This document shows, piece by piece, positions 54,887-64,000 of a DNA stretch of 64,000 nt. The notes under the pieces are model-generated. The model did no database searches. It was given only the letters and a program-made list of their open reading frames with translations, and was not told the origin of the DNA. Location: the NCBI RefSeq assembly GCF_002913045.1, contig NZ_PPAF01000008.1:62001-126000 (forward strand). Direction: 5' to 3'. Made by a program: the position numbers and the translations under genes. Every line of letters starts with the position of its first letter. The stretch's first letter is position 1. The stretch comes from Campylobacter concisus (GTDB lineage Bacteria > Campylobacterota > Campylobacteria > Campylobacterales > Campylobacteraceae).

Positions 54887-56093
54887 CAGCGCTCTCCAAA
54901 AATTCTCTCTCAAGTGCCACGACATCTTCAAAGCTCTCACGTCTTCTTATGAGTCTATCTTTGCCATCAAGCACGCAAACTTCAGCGGCTCTGTTTCTTG
55001 TGTTGTAGTTTGAACTCATACTAAAACCGTAAGCTCCAGCACCTTTTACCACGATGATATCGCCACTATCGCACTCTGGCAGCTCTATATCTTTTGCTAA
55101 AAAGTCGCCACTTTCACAAACTGGACCAACCACATCGCATGGGCCTAAATTTTTATCTTTGCCACAAACAAAAATTTCATGGTGAGCACCATAAAGGCTT
55201 GGTCTAATAAGATCATTCATCGCGCCATCAGTGATGACAAATCTCTTTTTGCCATTAAATTTTTCATATAAAACGCTTGCGACAAAGTAGCCAGCATTAC
55301 CTACGATAAAGCGCCCTGGCTCGCAAACGATAGTTGCGTCTTGACCCTTTAGTGCGCCCAAAATTCCTTGTGCATAGTCATATAAATTTATCTCTTTTTC
55401 ATCGTTATAGATGATGCCAAGTCCGCCACCAACATCAAAAAATTTGATATCAATCTCAAGTGCTCTTAGCTCTCTTAAAAGCTCGCTAACGATATTTGCA
55501 GCGTCTATTATCGGGCTTAGCGAAGTTAGTTGCGAGCCGATATGAAAATGTATACCAGTTGGCTCAAGAGAGTCTGAAGCTTTAGCGTGGATGTACATTC
55601 TTTTAGCTGTTTCAGCATCAACGCCAAATTTATTTTCATTTAGCCCTGTCGAGATATATGGGTGAGTTTTTGCATCGACACCTGGATTTACCCTAATGCT
55701 AATTCTTGCATTTAAGTTTAGCCCTTTTGCGATCTTTTCAAGTCTTAAAAGTTCAGCAAAGCTCTCGACATTTATGAGTAAAATCTCATTTTTTAAAGCT
55801 TCTTTTAACTCTTCATCGCTCTTGCCAACACCGCTAAAAATAATCTGATATCTCTTTGCTCCTGCTAAAAGTGCTCTTTTTACTTCACCAATGCTAACAC
55901 AATCAAATCCAGCTCCAAGATTAGCTAGAAATTTCAAAACACTTAGATTTGAGTTTGCTTTTACAGCGTAGCAAACTAGAGATTTTCTAGCAAAAAATGC
56001 ATTTTTTAGTGCTTCATAGCGGTTTTTTATGTGGTTAAAATCATAAATGTAAAGTGGGGTTTTGTATCTATTTGCAAGCTCTTTAAAATCCAT
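54870..56093 (-). CDS. lysA: Diaminopimelate decarboxylase LysA
   Basis: Last step of lysine synthesis. The 407 aa start with the PLP barrel; K45 in CYAVKANSNL is the Schiff-base lysine. IHFHIGSQL (about 178), the glycine-rich FDVGGGLGI and EPGRFIVGNAG bind the PLP phosphate, and GPVCESGDFLA near 312 holds the catalytic Cys. Normal length. It overlaps pheA by 17 bp. C. jejuni has an extra HAD-type gene between lysA and pheA (recalled); it is missing here. Confidence 0.94.
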   Translation of the reverse strand: MDFKELANRYKTPLYIYDFNHIKNRYEALKNAFFARKSLVCYAVKANSNLSVLKFLANLGAGFDCVSIGEVKRALLAGAKRYQIIFSGVGKSDEELKEALKNEILLINVESFAELLRLEKIAKGLNLNARISIRVNPGVDAKTHPYISTGLNENKFGVDAETAKRMYIHAKASDSLEPTGIHFHIGSQLTSLSPIIDAANIVSELLRELRALEIDIKFFDVGGGLGIIYNDEKEINLYDYAQGILGALKGQDATIVCEPGRFIVGNAGYFVASVLYEKFNGKKRFVITDGAMNDLIRPSLYGAHHEIFVCGKDKNLGPCDVVGPVCESGDFLAKDIELPECDSGDIIVVKGAGAYGFSMSSNYNTRNRAAEVCVLDGKDRLIRRRESFEDVVALEREFLESADARAK

Positions 56094-56148
56094 AAAATAG
56101 CCTTTATTAAAATGGCTTGATTTTACAAAAAGCTTACCAAAATTTGGC

Positions 56149-57213
56149 TTAACGATGCGATTTTATGAGATAAATGGCGTATGCAAAAAGTAAAATAACT
56201 GGTAAAACTATGCCGATTTCTGGCAAGATCACAGAAGTTTGTGCAAATTTTGCAAGAATAAAGAGCAGTCCCCAAACGACAAGGGTTATCACAACAAAGA
56301 TAAAAGTCGAAAGTGCAAGATTAAAAAATCTACCAGTTACAGGTAAATGATAGTAAAAAATGAGCAATAAAAATGGTGCAAAAAATGGTGCGATAGCAAG
56401 GTTGTAAAAAGCTGTTTTTGCACTATCAAGGCCAATACCTTCATTTTTAAATGTTTTTATAAAATTTATCGCATCTGGGATATTAAATTTTGAGTTTTCA
56501 ACACTAACAGCGCTTTCAATACTCTTTGGCTTAAAGCCTTTTAACGCATCTAAGCTATCACTTTGTATTTTATTAAAACCAGCCTCACCAAGCTCTAAAA
56601 TTTGCGGCAAAAGAGTTTGATTAACATCTTTTAAAATCCACTCATTGTCTTTAAAATTAGCGTGATTTGCAAATGTAGTTGAGAGTAAATTTGTGCCATT
56701 TATCTCAAAAATTCTAACATCATTTGCTATTTGATTCACAGAATTTAGCTCTTTTATGTAGATAAATTTGCCTTCAAATTTTAAAAACGAATCATTTGTG
56801 CTTTTTGAGAAAGCCGTATTTTTAGCGATGCTTTTTTGATAGTCGTGCGCATAGGCAAATGGAGTAAAATTTAAGCCAACATAAAAAATAGTTACAAAAA
56901 GTGCAATAAAAAATGGTGGAAAAATTAAGCTATTTTTACTAATGCCAAGCGCATAAAAACTGATTAGCTCATTTGATCTGACCATATTTACATGTAAAAT
57001 TATTAGTGCAAAAATGAGCGAAAGTGGCAAAACGTATCCAATAGCACTAAGCGATGTAAGCCCAACATAAAGGAGCTGAAGGTTTGCAGATGGTGGCAGA
57101 TCTTTTAAATTTGTAAGTAGGTCGATACCAACATAAAATAGTTCAAGCGCTAAAAATACGATAAGAAAAGATTTTATATAGACCCAGCCAACGTATCTGG
57201 CGTATAGTTTCAT
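56149..57213 (-). CDS. lptG: LPS export permease LptG/LptF family (YjgP/YjgQ)
   Basis: Inner-membrane part of the Lpt transporter that extracts lipooligosaccharide. 354 aa: six hydrophobic segments in the 3 + 3 arrangement, split by a periplasmic beta-jellyroll (about 125-255). The first helices (YVGWVYIKSFLIVFLALELF) and SNELISFYALGIS match the family. The ATG at 57213 overlaps the pth stop (ATGA); a longer frame to 57282 lies within pth and is unlikely. LptF and LptG are hard to separate by eye; lptD is elsewhere in the window. Confidence 0.85.
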   Translation of the reverse strand: MKLYARYVGWVYIKSFLIVFLALELFYVGIDLLTNLKDLPPSANLQLLYVGLTSLSAIGYVLPLSLIFALIILHVNMVRSNELISFYALGISKNSLIFPPFFIALFVTIFYVGLNFTPFAYAHDYQKSIAKNTAFSKSTNDSFLKFEGKFIYIKELNSVNQIANDVRIFEINGTNLLSTTFANHANFKDNEWILKDVNQTLLPQILELGEAGFNKIQSDSLDALKGFKPKSIESAVSVENSKFNIPDAINFIKTFKNEGIGLDSAKTAFYNLAIAPFFAPFLLLIFYYHLPVTGRFFNLALSTFIFVVITLVVWGLLFILAKFAQTSVILPEIGIVLPVILLFAYAIYLIKSHR

Positions 57214-57758
57214 TTGATAAGACCTTTTTTTATCGTAAATTTTTGCGAAATTTCGTTGATGTCGCTCTTTAGTAGCTCGCAAACTGCATTTTTTGTGTAG
57301 GCCAAAATTTCATCTAAAGCCTTTTTCTCCTCATCACTAAACTCACCAAGGACAAAATTTTTAGCATCACCAAGGTGTCCAATGCCAACACGTACCCTTT
57401 CATACTCGTTACCTATTAGTCCATCGATTGATTTTATGCCGTTATGCCCACCACTACTGCCACCTTTTTTAAATTTAACTGCACCAAAACTAAGATCAAG
57501 ATCATCGTGTATTACGATTATCCTATCTGGTTTATAAAAGTCTTTTACCGCTTTAACACTTTGACCTGAGAGGTTCATAAAGGTTGTTGGTTTTAGCAAG
57601 ATAATGTCGTTAAATTTAAAAACTTCGCCTTGGAATTTGGCTGAGCTAACATCTTTGTAATTTGAGTCTTTTAGGAGATCTATAAGCATAAAGCCTATAT
57701 TGTGTCTAGTGTTTTCATATTTGGAGCCAGGATTTCCCAGCCCCGCTATTAGTGTCAC
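57210..57758 (-). CDS. pth: Peptidyl-tRNA hydrolase Pth
   Basis: Releases peptides from prematurely dropped peptidyl-tRNA. 182 aa. GLGNPGSKYENTRHNIGFM with the catalytic H19, LKPTTFMNLSG (about 55), the catalytic Asp in VIHDDLDL (about 88-95) and GGHNGIKSI (about 105) are all present. It lies between rplY (11 bp) and lptG (4-bp overlap). Full length and standard. Confidence 0.95.
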   Translation of the reverse strand: MTLIAGLGNPGSKYENTRHNIGFMLIDLLKDSNYKDVSSAKFQGEVFKFNDIILLKPTTFMNLSGQSVKAVKDFYKPDRIIVIHDDLDLSFGAVKFKKGGSSGGHNGIKSIDGLIGNEYERVRVGIGHLGDAKNFVLGEFSDEEKKALDEILAYTKNAVCELLKSDINEISQKFTIKKGLIK

Positions 57759-57769
57759 AAAAGCCCTTT

Positions 57770-58306
57770 TTATTTAGCTTTAATAACTCCAAGTACCGCA
57801 ACACGGTCAGCGTCTACAATGGTAACGCCTTTAGGAGCTGTGATATCACGAACCAAAATAGTATCGTCGATGTCAAGTTTGCTTACATCAACGTCAAATG
57901 AATTTGGTAAATTTTCAGCTGTGCATTTTACGCAAAGACGTCTTTTCGATTGGATCAAAACGCCCTTATTTTTAAGACCAATAGGTGTTCCAACTGGCTT
58001 AACTGGGATCATATATTTTGATAAAACGCCTGGAAGTGCTACTTTTAGATCTACGTGTTTAAGATCGCTTGTAACAACATCTCTTTGGTAATCAACAATA
58101 ACGACATTATAAACTTTTCCGCCTACTTTTACATCAAAAGCAAGGCTCTCTTTTTTGCGTGCTTCTTTTATAAAGTCATTTACTTTAAAAGCAGCTGCAA
58201 CATTCTCTAATCCCTTGCCATAAATGTTGGCGATTAGATAACCATCTCTTCTCAAAGCCTTTGCAGACTTCTTACCGATACTCTCTCTAACGATTCCTTC
58301 TAACAT
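57770..58306 (-). CDS. rplY: Ribosomal protein bL25 (CTC form)
   Basis: 5S rRNA-binding ribosomal protein, 178 aa from ATG 58306, with AAGGA about six bases upstream. A longer frame reaches 58363 but the extra 19 residues have no ribosome site. Starts [20 protein letters not shown], followed by [10 protein letters not shown], the L25 core (about 1-90), then the TL5/CTC C-terminal domain ([36 protein letters not shown]). A weak -10 (TAAAAT at 58336-58341, minus strand) suggests a promoter here. It opens the stretch rplY-pth-lptG-lysA-pheA-hisC-fliF. Confidence 0.92.
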   Translation of the reverse strand: MLEGIVRESIGKKSAKALRRDGYLIANIYGKGLENVAAAFKVNDFIKEARKKESLAFDVKVGGKVYNVVIVDYQRDVVTSDLKHVDLKVALPGVLSKYMIPVKPVGTPIGLKNKGVLIQSKRRLCVKCTAENLPNSFDVDVSKLDIDDTILVRDITAPKGVTIVDADRVAVLGVIKAK

Positions 58307-58423
58307 CGTTTTCCTTTCATAAAAAATAGGTGCTGATTTTATCCAATGCTTTATAAATTTCACATAAAGCTTATTTAAGAATGATCACTTTTACTGTTTG
58401 TGTATTAGCTTGGACTTCTTTGT

Positions 58424-59416
58424 CTAAAGTGATTTCATAATATCATCAAATGCTGATACAAACTGCTTTAAACCATCGCTTAATAAATCTTTATAAACGA
58501 CATTTATATCTATCTCGTTATTTTTTATAATCTGAAAAAAGCTTGAGATATTTTCTTTACTAGGTACATTTTTTACCTCTGCTTTTTCTTTTATAAATTC
58601 TTTTATTGTTTCGATAGGTGCTGTATTTATAGAATTTTTATACATTAGCTCTCTAATATAATAATCCCCTCTTAAACTACCACCTTTTACGCCTGTGCTT
58701 GCAAAAAGTGTTCTTACATTTTCTAGTCCAAAATCTTCAATCAAGTGGTATATATTTGCAGCATTCATTATGCCGATTTGTCCCGTTGGCAAGCTCTTTG
58801 CAGCCATAACCTCATCAAGCTTTCTATCAAATCTACTTACGAAAACGCTTATCACACCTTTTGGCATAGTAGTATCTATAAAGCGACTTGTATAAGCCTT
58901 ACTACCTTCTTTAAAAGCTTCAAGGCAGTTTTTAGCCTGATCTGGCGAGAATATAAGCGTAGCATTTACACTAATTCCCCTTGCCATAAGCGCACTCATC
59001 GCCTCATAACCATCTTTTGTAGCTGGAATTTTTATCATAACATTTGGCATTGATATTAGATTATGAAGTCTGATACCTTCCTCTATCGTTGCGGCTGTAT
59101 CGTCACTTAAATTTGGATCAACCTCAATACTTACAAAGCCATCATTGCCATTTGCATAATTTTTTAACATTTTACATGCTGCGATTTTTATATCTTGAGT
59201 AGCCAAAATTTCATAAAGATCTTTTGGATGGCGTTTATTGCTAGTTTCTATTATCTTTTTATAAGCAGGTGAAGCAAACGCTGTTTTAAAAATAGCTGGG
59301 TTGCTTGTAGCACCGTTTATAACATTATTTTCCAATAAAGAGTTAAATTCGCTTTGTAAAAAATTTCTCTCTATAAAATCACACCAAAGAGAGAATTTAG
59401 CTTCGTTGTCATACAT
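58424..59416 (-). CDS. tal: Transaldolase Tal
   Basis: Pentose-phosphate pathway enzyme that moves a dihydroxyacetone unit. 330 aa. GATSNPAIFK (35-44), the Schiff-base lysine K129 in VMIKIPATKDG, and SVFVSRFDRKLD (about 205) are the main family motifs. Length is typical of the longer subgroup. Important in organisms that lack much glycolysis, as many campylobacters do. It follows serB by 6 bp and is the last gene of the cheV group. Confidence 0.93.
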   Translation of the reverse strand: MYDNEAKFSLWCDFIERNFLQSEFNSLLENNVINGATSNPAIFKTAFASPAYKKIIETSNKRHPKDLYEILATQDIKIAACKMLKNYANGNDGFVSIEVDPNLSDDTAATIEEGIRLHNLISMPNVMIKIPATKDGYEAMSALMARGISVNATLIFSPDQAKNCLEAFKEGSKAYTSRFIDTTMPKGVISVFVSRFDRKLDEVMAAKSLPTGQIGIMNAANIYHLIEDFGLENVRTLFASTGVKGGSLRGDYYIRELMYKNSINTAPIETIKEFIKEKAEVKNVPSKENISSFFQIIKNNEIDINVVYKDLLSDGLKQFVSAFDDIMKSL

Positions 59417-59422
59417 TAATTT

Positions 59423-60049
59423 CTACCTTATAAATTTTAAAATTTCACGCAAGTCTTTAACATCAACACAATGTGTCGCTTCTTTTTTTAAGATATCTTT
59501 TGCACAAAATGCAATGCTAAGGTCACACTTTCTAAACATCGATATGTCATTGGCCCCGTCCCCAACACACATTATCTCGTCCTTGCCTAAATTTAATAGT
59601 CCACATAAGCGGTCAATCATATCTCCCTTTGAACTACTAAACATCATTTCTCCGCCAACTTCGCCTGTTAAAATTCCATCTTTGTGGTGCAAAATATTTG
59701 CAAAATTTGCATCAAAATTAAGTTTTTTTTGCATTACATCGGTTGCATTGTGAAATCCACCGCTAAAAACCACAACTTTGATACCTTTTTGCTTTAAAGC
59801 TTCTATTAGCTCGCCAGCTCCTGGCATTATGGGTAAATTTTTGCAAATTTCATTTACTTTTAAAAGCGGCAATCCTTTTAAAAATTTTACTCTTTTTGTA
59901 AGACTTTCAAAAAAATCAAGCTCGCCATTCATCGAACGCTTAGTTATATTAGCCACTTCTTCACTAGCATTATTAGCGGCGGCGAGAATATCTATCGTCT
60001 CGCCGTCCATTATTGTAGAGTCAAAATCAAAAACACAAAGTTTTATCAA
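59423..60049 (-). CDS. serB: Phosphoserine phosphatase SerB
   Basis: HAD-superfamily enzyme that completes serine synthesis. 208 aa. The nucleophile motif is FDFDSTIMDGETID (D8, D10), with Glu in the cap, then KVVVFSGGFHNAT (motif II), and GDGANDISMFR (motif IV, about 165). It lacks the N-terminal ACT domain of some SerB enzymes. Located between cheW (8 bp) and tal (6 bp), so it is transcribed with the chemotaxis genes; serC is at 42293. Confidence 0.92.
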   Translation of the reverse strand: MIKLCVFDFDSTIMDGETIDILAAANNASEEVANITKRSMNGELDFFESLTKRVKFLKGLPLLKVNEICKNLPIMPGAGELIEALKQKGIKVVVFSGGFHNATDVMQKKLNFDANFANILHHKDGILTGEVGGEMMFSSSKGDMIDRLCGLLNLGKDEIMCVGDGANDISMFRKCDLSIAFCAKDILKKEATHCVDVKDLREILKFIR

Positions 60050-60057
60050 GTTATACC

Positions 60058-60555
60058 CTAAAAATCACGTTTCAAAAGGCTTTCGACCTTCAATATCGTA
60101 AGGATATTTTGGTCGCGCTTACCGATACCATAAATCATGCCTTTGTCTTTTACTAAAGTCTCTGGTGGCGGATCGATCCTATTACGGTCTATTCTGATAG
60201 CCTCCGTCAAGCGGTCTATCACAAAGCCAGCGATATTATCCGCATCTTTCATAACGATATATCTTGTGCTTGGGCTTTGTTTTGTGACATTTAGTGAAAA
60301 ACGCTTACGCAAATCAATAAGCGGAATAACATTTCCACGTAGGTTAAACACTCCAAGAACGTAATCAGGCACACTAGGAACACGTGTATATTCAATAGGT
60401 TTGATTATCTCTTGGATATTTAAAATAGGTATTGCGTACTCTTCCTCACCGACAACAAATCCTACTAGCTGAACTATATCTTCGTTATTTTTTAGCTCAG
60501 TTCCATTCATTTGCTGCTTTTGTTTGCTTAAAACTTGATTTAGTTTATTGTTCAT
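60058..60555 (-). CDS. cheW: Chemotaxis coupling protein CheW
   Basis: 165 aa adaptor linking chemoreceptors to CheA. A short polar N-terminal tail (1-25) precedes the CheW fold: VQLVGFVVGEEEYAIPILNIQEII (28-51), VPDYVLGVFNLRGNVIPLIDLRKRF (62-86) with the receptor-interface NLRG, and AGFVIDRLTEAIRI. No receiver is attached, unlike CheV. It is placed 9 bp after cheA and 8 bp before serB. Confidence 0.94.
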   Translation of the reverse strand: MNNKLNQVLSKQKQQMNGTELKNNEDIVQLVGFVVGEEEYAIPILNIQEIIKPIEYTRVPSVPDYVLGVFNLRGNVIPLIDLRKRFSLNVTKQSPSTRYIVMKDADNIAGFVIDRLTEAIRIDRNRIDPPPETLVKDKGMIYGIGKRDQNILTILKVESLLKRDF

Positions 60556-60564
60556 CCCTTACCC

Positions 60565-62919
60565 CTAAGCTAATTTTATATTCTTTCTAACGACATTTTC
60601 TAAGTACTCGGCTGAATATGGTTTTGTAATATACTCAGTCATTCCAACTTCTACGCCACGCAATCTATCTGTTTTTGAGGTCCTTGATGTAACAGCAATA
60701 AGCGGTAAATTTCTGTACTTAGAGTATTTTCTAATTTCGCCAGCTAGCGTATATCCATCCATTCTTGGCATCTCAATATCTATCAAAATCGCATCAAAGG
60801 AGTGCTCTCCGGATTTTACGATATTTAGTGCCTCAACACCGTTTGTGGCTTCTATTATCGTTACCCCGGTTGGTTCAAGCGCTTTTTGCATGATAGTTCT
60901 ATCCATTTTTGAGTCATCGACTATCAAGACTTTATAATCGCTTGGTTTTTCCTTTGCTTTTGTGCTATCTTCTATTTCAGCTCTAATATCTACCTTGATA
61001 TCTTTTGCCATCTCCATCATAGCACCAACATCGATAATCAATGTCACACGGCCATCACCTCTAATAGTCGCACCGGCAATACCTGGGATATTTTGTAAAT
61101 AATCACCCATTGATTTAATAACAATCTCTTCTTGTCCAACCAAAGTATCGACGATAATACCTAGTTTTGCTTCAGCAACACCGATTATTACGACATAAGT
61201 TTGATCTCCACCATCAAAAGCTTTTTCTACACCAAATACGTCAGAAAGCCTAACAAGAGATAAGACTTCATCTCTTAGTCTTAGTACATTTTTACCATCG
61301 ATCGTGTAGATATCGTCAATAGGCACACGAACAGTTTCAAGAACACTAGCAAGTGGAATAGCATAAAATTCTTCTTGCGTTCCAACAAGTAGCGATTGAA
61401 TAATCGCAAGTGTAAGTGGAATTTTAAGCTTCATAACTGTGCCTTTTCCAACTTCACTTTCAATATCAATGATACCATTTAGCTTTTCAATATTTGTCTT
61501 AACAACGTCCATACCAACACCACGACCAGATACGTTTGTAACTTTTGCCGCAGTTGAAAATCCTGGTCTAAAGATAAGTCCAAATGCCTCTTTTTCACTC
61601 ATCGCATCAGCTTCGCGTTCAGTTATGATGCCTTTTTCTATCGATTTAGATTTAAGCATATCCGCATCTAGACCCTTACCATCATCAACTATCTCAACAA
61701 CGATGTGATTACCTTCATTGTAAGCTTTAAGTTGTACAAGGCCTTTTTCAGGCTTACCTGCTGCCTTTCTTGTCTCAGGATCCTCGATACCGTGATCGCA
61801 TGAATTTCTGATGATGTGAACTAGTGGATCGCCGATCTCTTCTACGATTGACTTATCAAGTTCTGTCTCTTCACCTGAAATTTCAAGATCGATTTGCTTA
61901 CCAAGGTCACGGCTAAGATCGCGTATCATACGTGGGAATTTATTAAAGACTTTTGCTATTGGAAGCATTCTTGTTTTCATAACAGCAAGCTGAATATCAG
62001 TCGTCACTAAGCTTAGACTTGAAACTACTTGATTTAGCTCTTCAAGGAATTTCTCACCCTCATATCTCTCTTCCACGTCATCATAAATTTTTAACAAGCG
62101 GTTTTTACCAAGAACAAGCTCGCCTATTAGGTTCATTAAGTGGTCAAGTCTTTTTACCTCAACACGTATAGTTTGTTCCTGAGCCACTGCACCGCTACTT
62201 GCCGCTGGAACCTTTTTATCTCCGTCTTTTTCCTTACTCTCTGCTTTTGCAGCTGGAGCTGAAGTGCTACTTGCAGCTGGGGCTATCTCGCTAGGAGATT
62301 TTGGAGCTATACCTTTTGAAGCACGCCTTGCTTGATCCTCAGCCTTTCTAACCTTTAAGAGTCTTTCTATCTCTGCTTCGACTTCTGAATCACTTAGCTT
62401 TGAAAGCTCAGCATCACTTATCTCTGGTGCCTCTTCGGCAGGTGCAGCTGGCTCTGGCTCTTGTGCCGGTTCTGGTGCTGGCTCAGCTACTGGCGTGGCA
62501 GAAGCTTCAGGAGCTGCTGCTGGAGCCTCACCTTCAGAAATTTGAGTAAGTCTTGCGCAAATGTTTTTAATATCAATGCCAGCAGCTGTATCATTTCCAT
62601 GATCTCTAATGCTGCTTAACAAGCCTTTCATCATATCAACTGACTCAAGAACTACGTCCATAATGTCTGGAGTGATCTTTAGCTCGCCTTTTCTAGCTTT
62701 ATTTAAAACATCCTCCATATGGTGAGTAAGCTCTGTTAAAACATCAAAATTTAAAAAGCTTGAACTACCTTTTACTGTGTGAGCAACGCGGAAAATTCTA
62801 TTTAATAATTCCAAATCTTCAGGGTTTGACTCAAGCTCAACAAGGTCATGATCTATCTGCTCAATAAGTTCGAAAGCTTCTATTAAAAAGTCTTCCATTA
62901 TTTCTTTCATATCATCCAT
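60565..62919 (-). CDS. cheA: Chemotaxis histidine kinase CheA with C-terminal receiver domain
   Basis: 784 aa. HPt domain at 1-105 with phosphorylated H47 (VAHTVKGSSSFL). A long Ala/Pro/Glu linker (about 130-250) stands where CheY/CheB-binding P2 would be. Dimerisation and ATPase domains follow (LVHIIRNSCDHGIEDPE, about 370; GRGVGMDVVK, about 470), then a CheW-like domain (about 500-640). A CheY-like receiver (about 660-780) completes it, with acceptor Asp in LIDIEMPRMDG, the acidic pair in LIVDDSK and Lys in ITKPY. The fused receiver (CheAY) is usual in epsilonproteobacteria. Starts 8 bp after cheV. Confidence 0.95.
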   Translation of the reverse strand: MDDMKEIMEDFLIEAFELIEQIDHDLVELESNPEDLELLNRIFRVAHTVKGSSSFLNFDVLTELTHHMEDVLNKARKGELKITPDIMDVVLESVDMMKGLLSSIRDHGNDTAAGIDIKNICARLTQISEGEAPAAAPEASATPVAEPAPEPAQEPEPAAPAEEAPEISDAELSKLSDSEVEAEIERLLKVRKAEDQARRASKGIAPKSPSEIAPAASSTSAPAAKAESKEKDGDKKVPAASSGAVAQEQTIRVEVKRLDHLMNLIGELVLGKNRLLKIYDDVEERYEGEKFLEELNQVVSSLSLVTTDIQLAVMKTRMLPIAKVFNKFPRMIRDLSRDLGKQIDLEISGEETELDKSIVEEIGDPLVHIIRNSCDHGIEDPETRKAAGKPEKGLVQLKAYNEGNHIVVEIVDDGKGLDADMLKSKSIEKGIITEREADAMSEKEAFGLIFRPGFSTAAKVTNVSGRGVGMDVVKTNIEKLNGIIDIESEVGKGTVMKLKIPLTLAIIQSLLVGTQEEFYAIPLASVLETVRVPIDDIYTIDGKNVLRLRDEVLSLVRLSDVFGVEKAFDGGDQTYVVIIGVAEAKLGIIVDTLVGQEEIVIKSMGDYLQNIPGIAGATIRGDGRVTLIIDVGAMMEMAKDIKVDIRAEIEDSTKAKEKPSDYKVLIVDDSKMDRTIMQKALEPTGVTIIEATNGVEALNIVKSGEHSFDAILIDIEMPRMDGYTLAGEIRKYSKYRNLPLIAVTSRTSKTDRLRGVEVGMTEYITKPYSAEYLENVVRKNIKLA

Positions 62920-62927
62920 GTTTCACC

Positions 62928-63881
62928 TCATTTTGCAGATTTAGAATGTGCTTCAATAACTTTTAGCACTTCTTGATAAAATATGCTTGCGTCAAATTTT
63001 GTAAGATACGCCGCACCACCAGCTTCTTTACTCTTGATTTCACTAAAATCATTACTCAATGAGGAGTTAAATACTATTGGTACTTCTTTAAATCTTTCAT
63101 CATTTTTAAGAGTTGAAGCAAAGCGGTAGCCATCCATCTGTGGCATTTCGATATCACTTAAGATAACCCTGAGCTCTCTTGATAAGTTATCTCCGTATCT
63201 TTGATAAAGCTCTTCCATTCTCTCCAAGCCCTCAACGCCGTTTTTAGCCTCAACCACGCTAAGTCCCATCTTCTCAAGTGCGTCTTTTACTAGTTTTCTA
63301 GCAGTTGAACTATCATCTAAAACTAAAGCAGCACCTTTTAATTTTTGATCGTCTGTTACATCAAATTCGATCTTTGGCGAGTAAATTCCAAGCTCTTCAA
63401 CAATGCTTTCAAGATCAAGAATAAGCAAAACTTCATCATTTTCTATTCTTGTTACGCCTGTTATTTTACCTTTGTCTAAAGCGCCAGAACCTGAAGCAAA
63501 ATTTGCAGGCTCGATATCTTTCCAGCTTATACGCCTGATCCTTTTTGCCTCATGGACGATAAAACCGATCAAAATACCACTAAACTCAGCAATAATAACA
63601 CGTGGCTTTATAACTACGCCTTCAGTTGGCTCAATAATATTCATCCATCTTGCCAAATTTATGACAGGGATCACCACGCCCCTTAAATCAAAAATTCCCT
63701 CGATATACTCAGGAACGCCTGGAAGCTCTGTAAGATTTGGCATCTTAATGATCTCCCGCACCTTTGCGACATTGACTCCGTATATTCCTTCATATACTTT
63801 GTTTTCGGTCTTTTTAAAGATACGAAAATCAACAAGTTCCATCTCGTTTGAGTCCGTTTTTAGTACGTTATCTCCAAACAT
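62928..63881 (-). CDS. cheV: Chemotaxis protein CheV (CheW-receiver fusion)
   Basis: 317 aa from ATG 63881 (AAGGA five bases upstream; a TTG codon just before it could add one residue). The CheW-like half (about 15-165) carries PEYIEGIFDLRGVVIPVINL. The receiver half (about 185-310) has ALVLDDSSTARKLV, acceptor Asp in ILSDIEMPQMDGYR and Lys in YLTKFDA. CheV can act as a phosphate-adjustable coupling protein for sensory adaptation. First gene of the cheV-cheA-cheW-serB-tal run. Confidence 0.94.
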   Translation of the reverse strand: MFGDNVLKTDSNEMELVDFRIFKKTENKVYEGIYGVNVAKVREIIKMPNLTELPGVPEYIEGIFDLRGVVIPVINLARWMNIIEPTEGVVIKPRVIIAEFSGILIGFIVHEAKRIRRISWKDIEPANFASGSGALDKGKITGVTRIENDEVLLILDLESIVEELGIYSPKIEFDVTDDQKLKGAALVLDDSSTARKLVKDALEKMGLSVVEAKNGVEGLERMEELYQRYGDNLSRELRVILSDIEMPQMDGYRFASTLKNDERFKEVPIVFNSSLSNDFSEIKSKEAGGAAYLTKFDASIFYQEVLKVIEAHSKSAK

Positions 63882-63930
63882 CAATGTCCTTTCAAACTCA
63901 TTTTGAGCAAATTTAATTTTTGCTGGGCGT

Positions 63931-63936
63931 ATTCTA
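63931..63936 (-). promoter_or_regulatory. Probable -10 element of the cheV operon
   Basis: TAGAAT on the minus strand, about 50 bp before the cheV start, preceded by a T-rich stretch (TTATTTTGTTG) as in Campylobacter sigma-70 promoters. No sigma-28 or sigma-54 signature was recognised. Confidence 0.45.
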
Positions 63937-64000
63937 CAACAAAATAACTTTGCTCACATGCAAAACAAGGTAAATTTATATAAAACTTATCGTAAATGTT

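Noticed and set aside
54887-54940. N-terminal extension of PheA to 54940
   Set aside because: The extra residues overlap lysA and have no ribosome site; ATG 54886 has GGAG and begins at the chorismate mutase helix.
57214-57282. N-terminal extension of LptG to 57282
   Set aside because: It would lie within pth; ATG 57213 overlaps the pth stop in the usual ATGA form and begins at the first membrane region.
58384-58433. ATCACTTT/AAAGTGAT inverted repeat at the tal stop codon
   Set aside because: The loop is about 34 bases and no T-run follows, so a terminator or operator cannot be supported.
1-64000. tRNA, rRNA, CRISPR and long homopolymer phase-variation tracts
   Set aside because: None recognised by reading; no repeated spacer pattern, no clear cloverleaf, and no G or C run of nine or more was noticed.

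Overview
The window is a dense chromosomal segment of an epsilonproteobacterium, almost certainly Campylobacter (inference: AT-rich, AAGGA-type ribosome binding sites, many TTG starts, and two long blocks in C. jejuni-like gene order). From the content I would guess a C. concisus-like species. No rRNA operon, tRNA, CRISPR array or intact mobile element was seen. Almost all genes look like core functions.

Left part (1-16850): a minus-strand run rluD-family / flpA (frameshifted) / trmB / ftsE / ftsX (cut by the window edge), then mrdB (rodA) on the plus strand. A thiamine block follows: thiD and thiE flanked on both sides by two paralogous class V PLP enzymes. Facing it is a plus-strand operon of a DUF234-type protein, the flagellar sensor kinase FlgS and an isochorismatase-like hydrolase, then a DUF6882-like gene and dnaE.

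Middle (16850-40800): a 612-bp non-coding region holds two copies of an 88-bp repeat and strong hairpins. The minus-strand operon purD / RDD protein / lptD / phosphoribosyltransferase / pnp / universal stress protein has a 6S RNA gene just upstream of purD. Then come hemD, an MFS exporter, a cupin, a small decayed island next to the 3' end of guaA, guaA, nhaD, and the plus-strand operon hypothetical / uvrC / PAS-like protein / degenerate hybrid kinase. Next are trpE and a TauE-type permease.

Right part (40833-64000): one long minus-strand series. Read in transcription order it is cheV-cheA-cheW-serB-tal, rplY-pth-lptG-lysA-pheA-hisC-fliF-fliG-fliH-dxs-perR, a CYTH/CHAD protein, ubiE-xseA-serC and a methyltransferase. 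Chemotaxis and flagellar base genes are interleaved with biosynthesis, translation and envelope genes, as is usual in Campylobacter.

The most interesting points are the guaA-3'-end island flanked by a near-perfect 20-bp repeat (remnant of site-specific integration), the frameshift in the adhesin gene flpA, the twin desulfurase-like enzymes around thiD-thiE, and the two-gene module downstream of uvrC whose kinase has lost its phospho-acceptor residues.
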